Below, in pieces: positions 1 through 7,799 of a DNA stretch of 64,000 bases (its first letter is position 1; each line of letters opens with the position of its first letter). This DNA comes from Alcanivorax sp. DSM 26293. GTDB taxonomy: Bacteria; Pseudomonadota; Gammaproteobacteria; Pseudomonadales; Alcanivoracaceae. The position numbers and the translations under genes were made by a program. The notes beneath the pieces are model-generated. The model searched no databases, had not been told where the DNA came from, and worked only from the letters and a program-made list of their open reading frames with translations. Where the stretch lies: assembly GCF_900107995.1 (NCBI RefSeq), contig NZ_FNUM01000006.1, positions 124,001 to 188,000 of the forward strand, read 5' to 3'.

Positions 1-802
1 TCAGAATACGGGCCACCGCCACGGTGCGGACAAACTCGAACGGGTCCAGATCATCCACATCCGCCAGCGGTGTCCCTTCGATCTTCACCAGCATATTGAT
101 GGGCACGGATTCCGGATGGTGCGGCAGATTCGCAAGCTGCTGCAGCAGACCGACCCGGTCATCACGCTGCTCGCCCATGCCAACGATACCGCCACAGCAC
201 ACTTTCATGCCCGCATCGCGCACGTTGGCCAGGGTTGAGAGACGGTCGTTATAGGTGCGGGTTGTAATGACCTGGCCATAGTATTCCGGCGAGGTGTCCA
301 GGTTGTGGTTGTAGTAATCGAGGCCGGCATCCGCCAACGCTTCCGCCTGTCCCGGATCCAGCATGCCCAGGGTCATGCAGGTTTCCAGCCCCAGGGATTT
401 CACCTGACGCACCATATCCAGCACGTAAGGCATGTCCTTGTCGCGGGGGCTACGCCAGGCGGCGCCCATACAGAAACGCGAGGCGCCCTTGTCACGGGCG
501 GCCCGGGCTTCTTCCACTACCCGCGCCACTTCCAGCAGCTTTTCCTTTTCCAGCTCGGTGTTGTAGTGGCCGGACTGGGAGCAGTATTTGCAGTCCTCCG
601 GGCAGGCCCCGGTCTTGATCGACAGCAGCGTACTCACCTGCACCGCATTGGGATCGAAATGGGCCCGATGCACGCTGGCTGCCTGAAACAGCAAATCGTT
701 GAATGGCAGGGCAAACAGGGCGTCGATCTCACTGCGTTTCCAGTCATGGCGTACAGCAACGTCAGTAGCTGACGATTGGGCGGGGCTGGCGGTTGCGGGC
801 AT
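1..802 (-). CDS. bioB: Biotin synthase BioB (5' part, cut by window edge)
   Basis: Radical-SAM enzyme that inserts sulfur into dethiobiotin, the last step of biotin synthesis, in the cytosol. The first 267 residues are visible from an ATG at 802 preceded by GGAGAAG; the C-terminal part lies beyond base 1. The radical-SAM cluster motif C-x3-C-x2-C reads CPEDCKYC at residues 67-74, followed by SQSGHYN, which is typical of BioB. It is divergent from comF, an arrangement also seen in Pseudomonas. A candidate BirA operator lies 50-83 bases upstream of the start. Confidence 0.97.
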   Translation of the reverse strand, partial: MPATASPAQSSATDVAVRHDWKRSEIDALFALPFNDLLFQAASVHRAHFDPNAVQVSTLLSIKTGACPEDCKYCSQSGHYNTELEKEKLLEVARVVEEARAARDKGASRFCMGAAWRSPRDKDMPYVLDMVRQVKSLGLETCMTLGMLDPGQAEALADAGLDYYNHNLDTSPEYYGQVITTRTYNDRLSTLANVRDAGMKVCCGGIVGMGEQRDDRVGLLQQLANLPHHPESVPINMLVKIEGTPLADVDDLDPFEFVRTVAVARIL

Positions 803-851
803 GCTTCTTCTCCATTCGGGAATCCAAGCAGGCTAGGGAGCAACATGGCAT

Positions 852-885
852 CTGTCAACTTGATAGAGGTAACAAAAGTTTACTG
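852..885. promoter_or_regulatory. Candidate BirA operator upstream of bioB
   Basis: CTGTCAACT (852-860), 16 bases, then AGTTTACTG (877-885). The arms are inverted repeats matching at 7 of 9 positions. Both resemble the E. coli bio operator halves TTGTAAACC and GGTTTACAA (6 of 9 each), and the 16-base spacer is the same. On the bioB strand the distal arm contains TTGACA (853-858), a possible -35, though the -10 at 17 bases (TAGCCT) is poor. Binding by BirA is inferred. Confidence 0.5.
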
Positions 886-889
886 CAGT

Positions 890-1573
890 ATGATTTTTAA
901 CCAATCATGCCAGTGCCTGCTCTGCGGGCAGACACAGCGCTCCCCGGTTTGTCCGCTGTGCCTGGCAATGCTGGCCCGTCTGGATGGCCCGCTGTGCCGA
1001 TGCGGCCTGCCCCACCCCGCCGGTGATCCCGGCAACCCCCTCCCTGCTCCGCTATGCGGGCGCTGCCTGAAGCGCCCGCCATCCTTTACCGTCAGTCAGG
1101 CCCCGCTGCATTACCGTTTCCCGCTGGATCACTTGATTCGTCGCTACAAGTACCGCGGTGACCTGGTCGCCGAAAGGGGCATCGAAAAATTACTGGAGGA
1201 CACACCCTGCCCCTGGCCAGAGATGGATGCCCTGTGCCCCCTCCCCGCGCATTGGTACCGTCGCTGGTGGCGGGGGTTTGACCAGAGCCAGCGACTGACC
1301 GACCGCCTGGCGACGCTGTGGAAAATACCCTGCTTACCGGCATTGCAACGTCGCCAATCGACCCCCATGCAGCAGGGCCTCAGTCGTAGCCAGCGGCAAC
1401 GCAATCTTCGCGGCGCCTTCGCCTGTACACGACCGGTCAGTGGTCTGAGGCTGATACTGGTGGATGACGTCATGACCACCGGCAGCAGCGCCCGCGCCGC
1501 CAGCGATTGCCTGCTGCGCCAGGGTGCCGCGGAAGTACGGGTGTGGACCCTGGCGCGGACACCGGAGCGTTAA
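890..1573 (+). CDS. comF: ComF family phosphoribosyltransferase-like protein
   Basis: ComF/GntX family protein, linked in other bacteria to DNA uptake and use of DNA as nutrient; its biochemistry is poorly known. The N-terminus has zinc-finger-like cysteines (C9 and C12, C21 and C24, C36 and C38, C56 and C59). The C-terminus has a type I phosphoribosyltransferase PRPP loop, VDDVMTTGSS, at about residues 191-200. The length of 227 residues is normal for the family. I chose ATG 890 because it puts the first Cys pair near the N-terminus as in GntX. ATG 845 in the same frame has a better ribosome site (GGGAG) and would add 15 residues, but the bioB operator would then lie inside the gene. Confidence 0.9.
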   Translation: MIFNQSCQCLLCGQTQRSPVCPLCLAMLARLDGPLCRCGLPHPAGDPGNPLPAPLCGRCLKRPPSFTVSQAPLHYRFPLDHLIRRYKYRGDLVAERGIEKLLEDTPCPWPEMDALCPLPAHWYRRWWRGFDQSQRLTDRLATLWKIPCLPALQRRQSTPMQQGLSRSQRQRNLRGAFACTRPVSGLRLILVDDVMTTGSSARAASDCLLRQGAAEVRVWTLARTPER

Positions 1574-1795
1574 ATGCGCAATTGCGCTCACTGCGCAAAC
1601 GCCGCCTTATGCGCTGTATTTCACCTGCCTGTTAGGCATAATGATGCCCAGCAGTTGCAGCATCGCCCCCTTGAGGAAAAAGGGGCACAACTTTGAAGGT
1701 GTCTGTCCACCCATCGAAACGCTCACCTTCAAGAACGGCCATAACGAGTACGCCAGGGGCTTTTCAACAGCCTGCCGGTTCACGGAGGGATACCC

Positions 1796-2338
1796 ATGAG
1801 AACAATAATAAGCGCGATAACCCTGTTTTTTCTGTCCACTACCTTTGCCAGCCATGCTTATGCGGAAGACCGCTATAGCGGTGTTACCCTGATCCGTGGC
1901 ACCGTTGTCTCGGTGGGCCGTGTCGACCCCACCGAAAATGTGGACACCGGTTTCTTTGTGGACGCCAACTACACCAGCGTGGCCATCAATGCAGGCATTG
2001 GCACTAAAAAATTCGGCGACTCCCCGCTACGCTCTGACCAGCGGGAAGACGATCTGTCTGCAGCGGATGGGGAACGGGTCAACAATGCCTACGCCGGTAT
2101 CGGTTTCGGTCGCATCGTGCAGATTCAATACGGCTACGGTAACCACGGCGATCTGCTGCGCTTCCGTTCCGATTTCAATTACCGCTCGGTGGTGGATTTC
2201 TTTACTGGCAAGCGCACCCCCAAGGACCGTATGACCTTGGGCGACCGCATCACCTTTACCATTGCGGTCGAGCAATATCAGGACAGTGACGAGGAAATTT
2301 TCGACAACGCAACCTGGGGCGTGGGCTTACTGTTCTGA
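1796..2338 (+). CDS. Putative exported outer-membrane beta-barrel protein
   Basis: Function not recognised. The 180-residue product starts with a clear signal peptide: a hydrophobic stretch ending ASHAYA, with likely cleavage before ED at about residue 23. The rest alternates short polar and hydrophobic segments rich in Tyr, Gly, Phe and Asn (YAGIGFG, IQYGYGNHG) and ends in Leu-Leu-Phe. A terminal Phe is the usual outer-membrane barrel signal. The start has a strong GGAGG ribosome site. The next gene begins 25 bases after the stop, so the two may share a transcript. A small barrel is inferred from pattern only. Confidence 0.7.
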   Translation: MRTIISAITLFFLSTTFASHAYAEDRYSGVTLIRGTVVSVGRVDPTENVDTGFFVDANYTSVAINAGIGTKKFGDSPLRSDQREDDLSAADGERVNNAYAGIGFGRIVQIQYGYGNHGDLLRFRSDFNYRSVVDFFTGKRTPKDRMTLGDRITFTIAVEQYQDSDEEIFDNATWGVGLLF

Positions 2339-2363
2339 CACGTCTCCCGGGAAAGGATCATTC

Positions 2364-3053
2364 ATGGAAGTCCATATTGCCCAAGGACATAACCCGCCCC
2401 ACAACATCCACGGCATCACTGTGGTGATCGACGTGATCAGGGCGTTCACCACCAGCCATCACGCCTTCCGCCGGGGACTGCGCTGTATCTGGCCGGTGGC
2501 CAATGCGGAGCAGGCCTTTGCCCTGCGTGACGAGCACCTGCCCGACGCCCTGTTGGCGGGTGAAGTGGACGCGCTGCCAATCAAGGGCTTCGATTTTGGC
2601 AACTCCCCCTGGGAAATCGACCAGGCGGACCTGCAGGATCGCGAGCTGATCCTGCGCACCACCAATGGTGTAGTGGCCACCCTGAAGGCCCAGGACAGCA
2701 AGGAAGTCCTGGTGGCCGGCCTGGTCAATGCGGAAGCCACCGTCAACTATCTGCGGCAACAGAACCCGCCCACCGTGGTACTGGTTGCCTCGCACCCCAC
2801 GGGAGATGAAGACGTGGCCTGTGCGGAGTACATGCGCCACCTGCTGGGCGGCGAGGGCGTGAGCTACGCCAACGCCCGCGAGCGGACCCTGAACGCCCGG
2901 GCCGCAAAAAAATTCTATGACGGCACGCACCCGCGCCTGCGTCCCGAGGATATCGAAGCCGCCGCCAGCAGCGATGGGCCCGGCGCCCTGATCATGCGGG
3001 TCCGCTTTGATCCGATTCCCTGCATCACCGCCCACCCGGCACCACAGGACTGA
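2364..3053 (+). CDS. 2-phosphosulfolactate phosphatase (ComB) family protein
   Basis: Member of the ComB phosphatase family, whose named activity is removal of phosphate from 2-phosphosulfolactate in coenzyme M synthesis. Family signatures are VVIDVIRAFTT near the N-terminus (residues 16-26), GEVDALPIKGFDFGNSP and LRTTNGVVA. The length (229 residues) is right. ATG 2364 follows GGAAAGGA. No other coenzyme M genes are nearby and the organism is not a methanogen, so the substrate here is unknown. It follows a putative barrel gene and precedes an acyl-CoA dehydrogenase that has its own upstream inverted repeat, so co-transcription with the latter is uncertain. Confidence 0.8.
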   Translation: MEVHIAQGHNPPHNIHGITVVIDVIRAFTTSHHAFRRGLRCIWPVANAEQAFALRDEHLPDALLAGEVDALPIKGFDFGNSPWEIDQADLQDRELILRTTNGVVATLKAQDSKEVLVAGLVNAEATVNYLRQQNPPTVVLVASHPTGDEDVACAEYMRHLLGGEGVSYANARERTLNARAAKKFYDGTHPRLRPEDIEAAASSDGPGALIMRVRFDPIPCITAHPAPQD

Positions 3054-3113
3054 CCCCGGACGTCAAGGTTTCCGTTCTTTTTGATCAATGCGGCACCCAT
3101 CACGGCCCTGCTA

Positions 3114-3134
3114 CTGTTGAAACCAATTCAACAG
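3114..3134. promoter_or_regulatory. Perfect inverted repeat before acyl-CoA dehydrogenase gene, candidate operator
   Basis: CTGTTGAA (3114-3121), spacer ACCAA, TTCAACAG (3127-3134): eight-base arms without mismatch, ending 13 bases before the ATG at 3148. The size and position suit a repressor site or an RNA hairpin over the translation start. I cannot assign the regulator. Confidence 0.5.
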
Positions 3135-3147
3135 ACAAGGCAGCCCC

Positions 3148-4389
3148 ATGATCCAGTGGTCCGAACAACAACAGATGATCCAGAAAATGGTGCGCGATTT
3201 CGTGGAAAAAGAAATTGTGCCGCAACTGGATGACATCGAATACAACGGTGTTCCGCCTTACGACATCCTCCGCAAACTGATCAAGACCTTCGGCATGGAT
3301 GTCATGGCCAAGCAGTCTTTCGAGAAACAGCTGGCCCGTGAGAAAGCCATTGCCGCTGGGGAAACCGTCGAGGAAAAGAAAAAAGACGGCCCTTCTGCCA
3401 TGGCCGGCGAAGAGGCAGCCATGCGCATGATCCCCATTATTGAAATCTGCAAACATGCCCAGGGGCTTGTCACGGCCATGGGGGTGTCCATGGGGCTTGG
3501 CGGTGGCGCCATCATGAGCAAGGGCACCATCGAGCAGAAAGAGCGCTGGGCCTTGCCCCTGCTCACCCTGGAAAAGGTGGGCGCCTGGGCAATTTCCGAG
3601 CCGAATGCCGGCTCCGACGCCTTCGGACAGATGAAGACGCTGGCCAGACGCGACGGCAATGGCGGCTATATCATCAACGGCAGCAAGACCTGGATCACCA
3701 ACGGTCCCTATGCGGATACCATCATCCTGATTTGCAAGCTGGATGAAGAGGGCGTGCCCGCCGACCAGCGCAAGATTGTCTCTTTCATCCTCGACAGCGG
3801 CATGGAAGGCCTTGAGCAGTCCAAGCCCTTCAAGAAGATGGGAATCGGCTCCTCGCCCACCGGTGAACTGTTCCTGTCCGATGTGAAGGTGGGCGCCGAC
3901 CGGCTGCTGGGCGGCAGCGAGGACGGTTACGGCCGCAGCGGCGCCAAGGGCACCTTCATGCAGGAACGCGCCGGCGTGGCCGCCATGGCACTGGGTATGG
4001 TGGAACGGGCGCTGCAACTAAGCACCCAGTACGCCCATGACCGGGTCCAGTTCGGCAAGTCCATCGGCCAGAACCAGTTGATTCAGCTCAAGCTGGCCAA
4101 AATGGAAGTGGCCCGCACCAACCTGCAGAACATGGTATTCCGCTATATCGAAATGACTGCTGCGGGCCAGCAGATGACCCTGGCAGAAGCCTCGGCCATG
4201 AAACTCTATGCCGCCCAGGCAGCCATGGAGGTAGCCACCGAAGCGGTGCAAATTCACGGCGGCTACGGCTACATGCGTGAGTCACGGGTGGAACAGCTGA
4301 TGCGTGATGCCAAAATCCTGCAGATCTACGCGGGGACCGACGAAATGCAGATCATCGCCATTGCCCGGGATCTGCTGGGTCGCCTGTAA
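3148..4389 (+). CDS. Acyl-CoA dehydrogenase
   Basis: FAD-dependent alpha,beta-dehydrogenation of an acyl-CoA, as in beta-oxidation or branched-chain acid breakdown. The 413 residues have the full three-domain layout: N-terminal helical domain, middle beta domain with AISEPNAGSDA (148-158) and GSKTWITNG (178-186), and C-terminal helical domain with DRVQFGKSIGQNQ (298-310). At the position of the medium-chain catalytic Glu the sequence is IYAGTDE (Ala395), so that base is absent. E273 in QERAG matches the alternative base used by isovaleryl-CoA and long-chain dehydrogenases. Residues 55-85 form a charged insert rich in Lys and Glu. The substrate cannot be read from sequence. A perfect inverted repeat just before the start may control it. 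Confidence 0.93.
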   Translation: MIQWSEQQQMIQKMVRDFVEKEIVPQLDDIEYNGVPPYDILRKLIKTFGMDVMAKQSFEKQLAREKAIAAGETVEEKKKDGPSAMAGEEAAMRMIPIIEICKHAQGLVTAMGVSMGLGGGAIMSKGTIEQKERWALPLLTLEKVGAWAISEPNAGSDAFGQMKTLARRDGNGGYIINGSKTWITNGPYADTIILICKLDEEGVPADQRKIVSFILDSGMEGLEQSKPFKKMGIGSSPTGELFLSDVKVGADRLLGGSEDGYGRSGAKGTFMQERAGVAAMALGMVERALQLSTQYAHDRVQFGKSIGQNQLIQLKLAKMEVARTNLQNMVFRYIEMTAAGQQMTLAEASAMKLYAAQAAMEVATEAVQIHGGYGYMRESRVEQLMRDAKILQIYAGTDEMQIIAIARDLLGRL

Positions 4390-4395
4390 GCCTTT

Positions 4396-4476
4396 GACCA
4401 CAAATGATGTAAGCATTCTGCTTGGCGCAATATCAGCATATTGACCTTTGCGCCCGGCAGAATGGTTTTTGTGGTC
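4396..4476. repeat. 81-nt nested palindrome (multi-arm hairpin)
   Basis: Concentric perfect arms: GACCACAAA 4396-4404 with TTTGTGGTC 4468-4476; CATTCTGC 4414-4421 with GCAGAATG 4457-4464; GGCGCAA 4424-4430 with TTGCGCC 4448-4454; and at the centre AATAT 4429-4433 with ATATT 4438-4442 (sharing two bases with the third arm). It lies between the acyl-CoA dehydrogenase and desaturase genes. It is not followed by a T-run, so it is not a simple terminator. It could be a small mobile repeat, a structured leader or a small RNA. Confidence 0.8.
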
Positions 4477-4554
4477 TTCATCACGCTCTGGATTACGGCA
4501 TAAACTCAACCATTATTCGTAGTAAAGGCTGAGAAATCAGCCTGGGTGGTTGAG

Positions 4555-5370
4555 ATGTTAGTACGCTATAGGGCTGATCGTGCCGCAGTAGCCCTGGTGT
4601 TGGCGGTGTTTGCCATTCAACTGGGCCTTTTCTTTTACAGCGAGGGCCTGACGACCTGGCTGGCCATGCTGGCACTGCTGCCCATTCAGGTGTCCTGTGG
4701 CGCCATCTGCCACAATCATCACCATGTGAATGTGTTTGTGAAAAAGCCACTGAACCGGCTTTTCGAATGCATTCTCTACCTGCAGACCGGCACCAGCCCC
4801 CTGAGCTGGACCCTGCATCACAATATCGGCCACCACAAGCACTACCTGGACCCGGAACAGGACCCCTCGTCCTGGCAGCAGGCGGATGGCTCGCTGATGC
4901 CCCGCTGGCGCTATGTACTGGTCAACACCCTGAAGGTCTACCCGGAAATTCATCGGATCGGACAAAAGCACCCTCAGTTATACCGGCGCTTTCTCCGTTT
5001 GTTGGTACTTGCAAACCTGCCCCTGCTTCTGGCGCTGCTGTACGACCCGCGGAACGCCGTCATTCTTTTCGTCCTGCCCATGGCGGCCATGTTGTTCATG
5101 CTGCTGGACAATACCTACGGCCAGCACGCCGGCACCGGTTTTGACGACCACTACCACGCATCACGGAATGTGGAACTGAAGCGCTACAACCTGCCATCCT
5201 GGAATCTGGGCTACCACACCGCGCATCATATGCTGCCCGGCATCCACTGGAGTCAGTTGCCACAACTCCATGACAAGATCCGCCACCGCATCCCCGACCA
5301 CCTGATCACCGACAACGTCCTGCTGCAGTGGGAACCCGCCCGCCAGCAGCGCGAGGGGATTCCCTCATGA
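4555..5370 (+). CDS. Membrane fatty acid desaturase superfamily protein
   Basis: Integral-membrane di-iron enzyme of the fatty acid desaturase/hydroxylase superfamily. The histidine boxes are HNHHH (56-60 counting from GTG 4546), HHNIGHHKHY (91-100) and HTAHH (224-228), with further His at 202 and 204. Hydrophobic segments lie near 14-32, 36-54, 150-167 and 170-187. About 270 residues is short for the family. ATG 4555 follows GGTGG; GTG at 4546 in the same frame is an alternative that adds three residues. The stop overlaps the next start (ATGA), so the small exported protein downstream is probably translationally coupled. Substrate (lipid, alkane or sterol) is unknown. Confidence 0.85.
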   Translation: MLVRYRADRAAVALVLAVFAIQLGLFFYSEGLTTWLAMLALLPIQVSCGAICHNHHHVNVFVKKPLNRLFECILYLQTGTSPLSWTLHHNIGHHKHYLDPEQDPSSWQQADGSLMPRWRYVLVNTLKVYPEIHRIGQKHPQLYRRFLRLLVLANLPLLLALLYDPRNAVILFVLPMAAMLFMLLDNTYGQHAGTGFDDHYHASRNVELKRYNLPSWNLGYHTAHHMLPGIHWSQLPQLHDKIRHRIPDHLITDNVLLQWEPARQQREGIPS

Positions 5371-5771
5371 TCCGCGTATTGCTGGTTTTCCTGATCATGG
5401 GCTGCGCGGCAGTCGCCCGGGCCCAGGATTGTTATTACTACTGGGTCCACCAGTGCATTGAGGTGGTTGACGCCAGCCAGCGACAGCTGCAGCAATATGT
5501 ACTGATTTCACCGGCAGTGAACTACCTGCAAGCTGACGAGGGTCAGCAATGCAGCGAGGCCGTGACGCTTCGCCAGAGCCCCATTGCCACCGAATTGCTT
5601 GCCCGCTTCAACCAGGCGGCCAGCAAGATCAGCGCCTGCCAGACCCCCATCACGGAATTGCCAGCCAGAATCTACGACAAGCCTCACCAGGCCACCTGGC
5701 ACTATAACCGCAGCCGCAAGAGCAACCCCCGGAAAACCGTGATCCCGTTGGCGGACTTGCCGGTGCTCTGA
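5367..5771 (+). CDS. Small exported protein coupled to the desaturase
   Basis: Not recognised. The 134-residue product has an N-terminal signal peptide (VLLVFLIMGCAAVARA, likely cut before QDC at about residue 20). The mature part begins DCYYYWVHQC and contains two further cysteines, so two disulfides are possible in the periplasm. The C-terminal third is basic (NRSRKSNPRK). The ATG overlaps the desaturase stop by four bases and GAGGGG lies just upstream inside that gene, which suggests coupled expression and perhaps related function. Confidence 0.7.
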   Translation: MIRVLLVFLIMGCAAVARAQDCYYYWVHQCIEVVDASQRQLQQYVLISPAVNYLQADEGQQCSEAVTLRQSPIATELLARFNQAASKISACQTPITELPARIYDKPHQATWHYNRSRKSNPRKTVIPLADLPVL

Positions 5772-5819
5772 CAATAAGCCCTGAAGATCACTGCCAATCG
5801 CTGCACATCCGGCTGGTTG

Positions 5820-5828
5820 TGCTATGAT
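5820..5828 (+). promoter_or_regulatory. Extended -10 promoter candidate for the lipoprotein gene
   Basis: TGCTATGAT matches the extended -10 form TGnTATAAT with one change. It lies 29 bases before the ATG at 5858. No good -35 is visible, as is usual for extended -10 promoters. Confidence 0.45.
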
Positions 5829-5857
5829 CGACCTGCTTTTTTCATCCGGGGCGAATA

Positions 5858-6568
5858 ATGAAAACAATCAAAACTGCCGCGTTACTGATCTGCACCCTAC
5901 TGCTCGCCAGCTGCCAGAATCTGCAGGGCGAACGACAAGGGGATTACTACTTCTCTCCCGCCGGCGCCTATATTCTGGATATGAGCATCAACACCTTCCG
6001 GGGTGAAGTGGTGCTCGACGAACGATGTGACCGTCAGGGTGGTTCCACCACCTTCTGGGACGGGAGCGGGCGACTGTTTCGCGTTGATTACCTGAGCGCC
6101 GAAGACCATCCGATGATCCAGGCACCACGGTTTGCCTCCGATCTGACCCTGCTCAACCTGACCCTGAACAGCTACCTGCGTGAAGTGGTGGCCAAGGCCC
6201 CCATGATTACCAGTGCGGAAGCCTCCTACCGGGAATTCCTGGAAGACGCCGATCCCCGCGCCCTGTTCGCCATTATCGGCATCAATGTGGATGCCGCCCA
6301 GGTCAAAGACAGCGAAGTGGAGAACGGGACTTACTACTACGGCTTCATGCTGTTCAAGCGCGGGGATCGTATCTATGTGTTGCAGCATCGCCAACCGGTA
6401 CTGATGCCCGAGAAAATGAAGGCGGTACTGTTGAATCTGGCTGACGGCATGGAAATTCCCGGTCGCGTGCGCGATGACACGGACATGGAAAAGCTGCGTC
6501 GACTGCTGAAGAAAATGGCTCCCGGCGGCACCAGCGGCGATCCGATCCGATTGTGCGAACCCGCCTGA
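5858..6568 (+). CDS. Putative lipoprotein, function unknown
   Basis: Not recognised. The N-terminus MKTIKTAALLICTLLLASC is a type II signal with lipobox LASC; Cys20 would be acylated, followed by QNLQ, which lacks the inner-membrane retention Asp and so suggests the outer membrane. The mature domain of about 217 residues is soluble and mixed alpha/beta, with TTFWDGSGRLFRVDY and YYGFMLFKRGDRIYVLQHRQ as distinctive stretches. It appears monocistronic, with an extended -10 element upstream and strong hairpins downstream. Confidence 0.75.
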   Translation: MKTIKTAALLICTLLLASCQNLQGERQGDYYFSPAGAYILDMSINTFRGEVVLDERCDRQGGSTTFWDGSGRLFRVDYLSAEDHPMIQAPRFASDLTLLNLTLNSYLREVVAKAPMITSAEASYREFLEDADPRALFAIIGINVDAAQVKDSEVENGTYYYGFMLFKRGDRIYVLQHRQPVLMPEKMKAVLLNLADGMEIPGRVRDDTDMEKLRRLLKKMAPGGTSGDPIRLCEPA

Positions 6569-6635
6569 TATTGGTTGCTTCGTAAGCGCCTGACGTTGCA
6601 ACAAGCGCCCGACAAGGTGTTTACTAAACCTGTGT

Positions 6636-6721
6636 AGCCCGCGTTTCAGAATGATGCGACGCGGGGCTGCCGGCGCATACAAGAAACAGCGCCCAGACCC
6701 TCTTTACGGGTCTGTCGCTGT
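6636..6721. other. Two consecutive hairpins between lipoprotein gene and phhB
   Basis: First: AGCCCGCGT 6636-6644 with ACGCGGGGCT 6659-6668 (one bulge). Second: ACAGCG 6686-6691 with CGCTGT 6716-6721, enclosing CAGACCC 6694-6700 with GGGTCTG 6708-6714, loop TCTTTAC. The second stem has 13 pairs. Neither is followed by a T-run. They may end the upstream transcript or fold in the phhB leader. Confidence 0.55.
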
Positions 6722-6753
6722 TCAAATTCATCCTCAAAACGATTCGTGCTGTT

Positions 6754-7095
6754 ATGACTTCATTGACACAACAGAGCTGCGACGCATGCCGAGCCGATGC
6801 TCCCCGGGTAACCGATCAGGAACGCCAGGAGCTACACGGCCAGATCCCAGACTGGATTCTGGTGGAAGAAGACGGCATTGAAAAACTGCAACGGGTGTTC
6901 CCGTTCGGCGATTTTGCCGAGGCACTGACTTTTACCAATCGCGTGGCCGAACTGGCTGAAGATGAGGGCCATCACCCCGCCATCCTCACCGAGTACGGCA
7001 AGGTCACCGTCACCTGGTGGACCCACAAGATTGGCGGCCTCCACCGCAATGATTTTATCTGTGCTGCCAAAACCGACGCGCTGCTCAACGACTAA
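6754..7095 (+). CDS. phhB: Pterin-4a-carbinolamine dehydratase
   Basis: Dehydrates 4a-hydroxytetrahydrobiopterin and so recycles the cofactor of aromatic amino acid hydroxylases. The 113 residues carry the family core EDEGHHP (69-75, the His pair of the active site) followed by [17 protein letters not shown] (84-100; H91 is the third active-site His). No phenylalanine hydroxylase gene is adjacent, so the gene stands alone here; the family also occurs with molybdopterin functions. The start lacks a clear ribosome site. A strong hairpin lies 33 bases upstream. Confidence 0.93.
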   Translation: MTSLTQQSCDACRADAPRVTDQERQELHGQIPDWILVEEDGIEKLQRVFPFGDFAEALTFTNRVAELAEDEGHHPAILTEYGKVTVTWWTHKIGGLHRNDFICAAKTDALLND

Positions 7096-7110
7096 CTGAG
7101 AAGCGCGTTT

Positions 7111-7166
7111 CGAGGTACGAGTTTCGAAGAGAGAAACCGGTTTTGCCTTTCGCTCCTCGTACCTCG
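7111..7166. repeat. Intergenic palindromic repeat, family A copy 1
   Basis: Arms CGAGGTACGAG (7111-7121) and CTCGTACCTCG (7156-7166) are a perfect 11-base inverted repeat. They enclose the core TCGAAGAG-AG-AAACCGGTTTT-GCCT (7124-7148), which recurs with few changes at 51703-51727 and in weaker form near 7812-7843. Confidence 0.75.
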
Positions 7167-7283
7167 TGGCTCGCCCACCGTATTTCGCTGCCCTGACCAT
7201 TTCCTCCACCGCCATGATCAAAACGGCTTGCGGCAACCGCCGTTGCCTTTGCTAGCATTCTTCTCAACTGAAGGAGAAACAGC

Positions 7284-7742
7284 ATGGCCCTTTCTGAAGA
7301 ACAGAAAACCCTGATCAAAGCCGCCAGTGACAAGACCTTTCCGTTTGTGGAGCGCTGCGGGGTAAAAACCCTGGATGTGGAACGGGGCTACTGCAAAATG
7401 ATGATGCCCCTTGAACCCAATCTTAATCATGTGGGCATCATGTATGCGGGCGCCCTCTACACCATCGCCGAATTGCCCGGCGGAGTGATCTACCTGACGT
7501 CCTTCGACACCAAACGCTTCTACCCCATCGTCAAGGACATGGCGATCCGCTTTCGTCGCCCGGCCACCACGGATATCACCGTGGAGATCACCCTGAGTGA
7601 AGAGGAAATTGCACGCATCGAAAGCACCACGGAAGAGGTGGGCAAGTGCGATTTCGAGTGGGACGTGGAATTGAAAGACGCCAATGGCGAGGTGGTTGCC
7701 ATCTCACATAACGTGTATCAGATGCGCAAGATTGGCGCGTGA
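7284..7742 (+). CDS. Hotdog-fold thioesterase (PaaI/DUF4442-like)
   Basis: Probable acyl-CoA thioesterase of the hotdog fold. The key region is NHVGIMYAGALYTIAE (48-63): Asn at the start, Gly at the helix turn and acidic Glu63 on the long helix correspond to the usual active-site positions. The length (152 residues) fits a single hotdog domain acting as a dimer or tetramer. AAGGAG lies 8 bases before the ATG. It stands alone between two copies of an intergenic repeat. Substrate unknown; a role with the nearby acyl-CoA dehydrogenase is possible but not shown. Confidence 0.8.
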   Translation: MALSEEQKTLIKAASDKTFPFVERCGVKTLDVERGYCKMMMPLEPNLNHVGIMYAGALYTIAELPGGVIYLTSFDTKRFYPIVKDMAIRFRRPATTDITVEITLSEEEIARIESTTEEVGKCDFEWDVELKDANGEVVAISHNVYQMRKIGA

Positions 7743-7799
7743 CCCGATTTCCGGCGCGCCCCTGAGATCCCGGAGATACAACGCGCGCCCCCTGGGTGT

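Noticed and set aside
1607-1855. Small minus-strand frame in the gap before the barrel-like gene
   Set aside because: Overlaps the signal-peptide region of a better-supported gene and has no family resemblance; the gap 1574-1795 shows only a short GCCCC/GGGGC hairpin without T-run.
3114-3134. LexA box reading of the CTGT...ACAG repeat before the acyl-CoA dehydrogenase
   Set aside because: LexA sites have eight bases between CTGT and ACAG; here there are thirteen.
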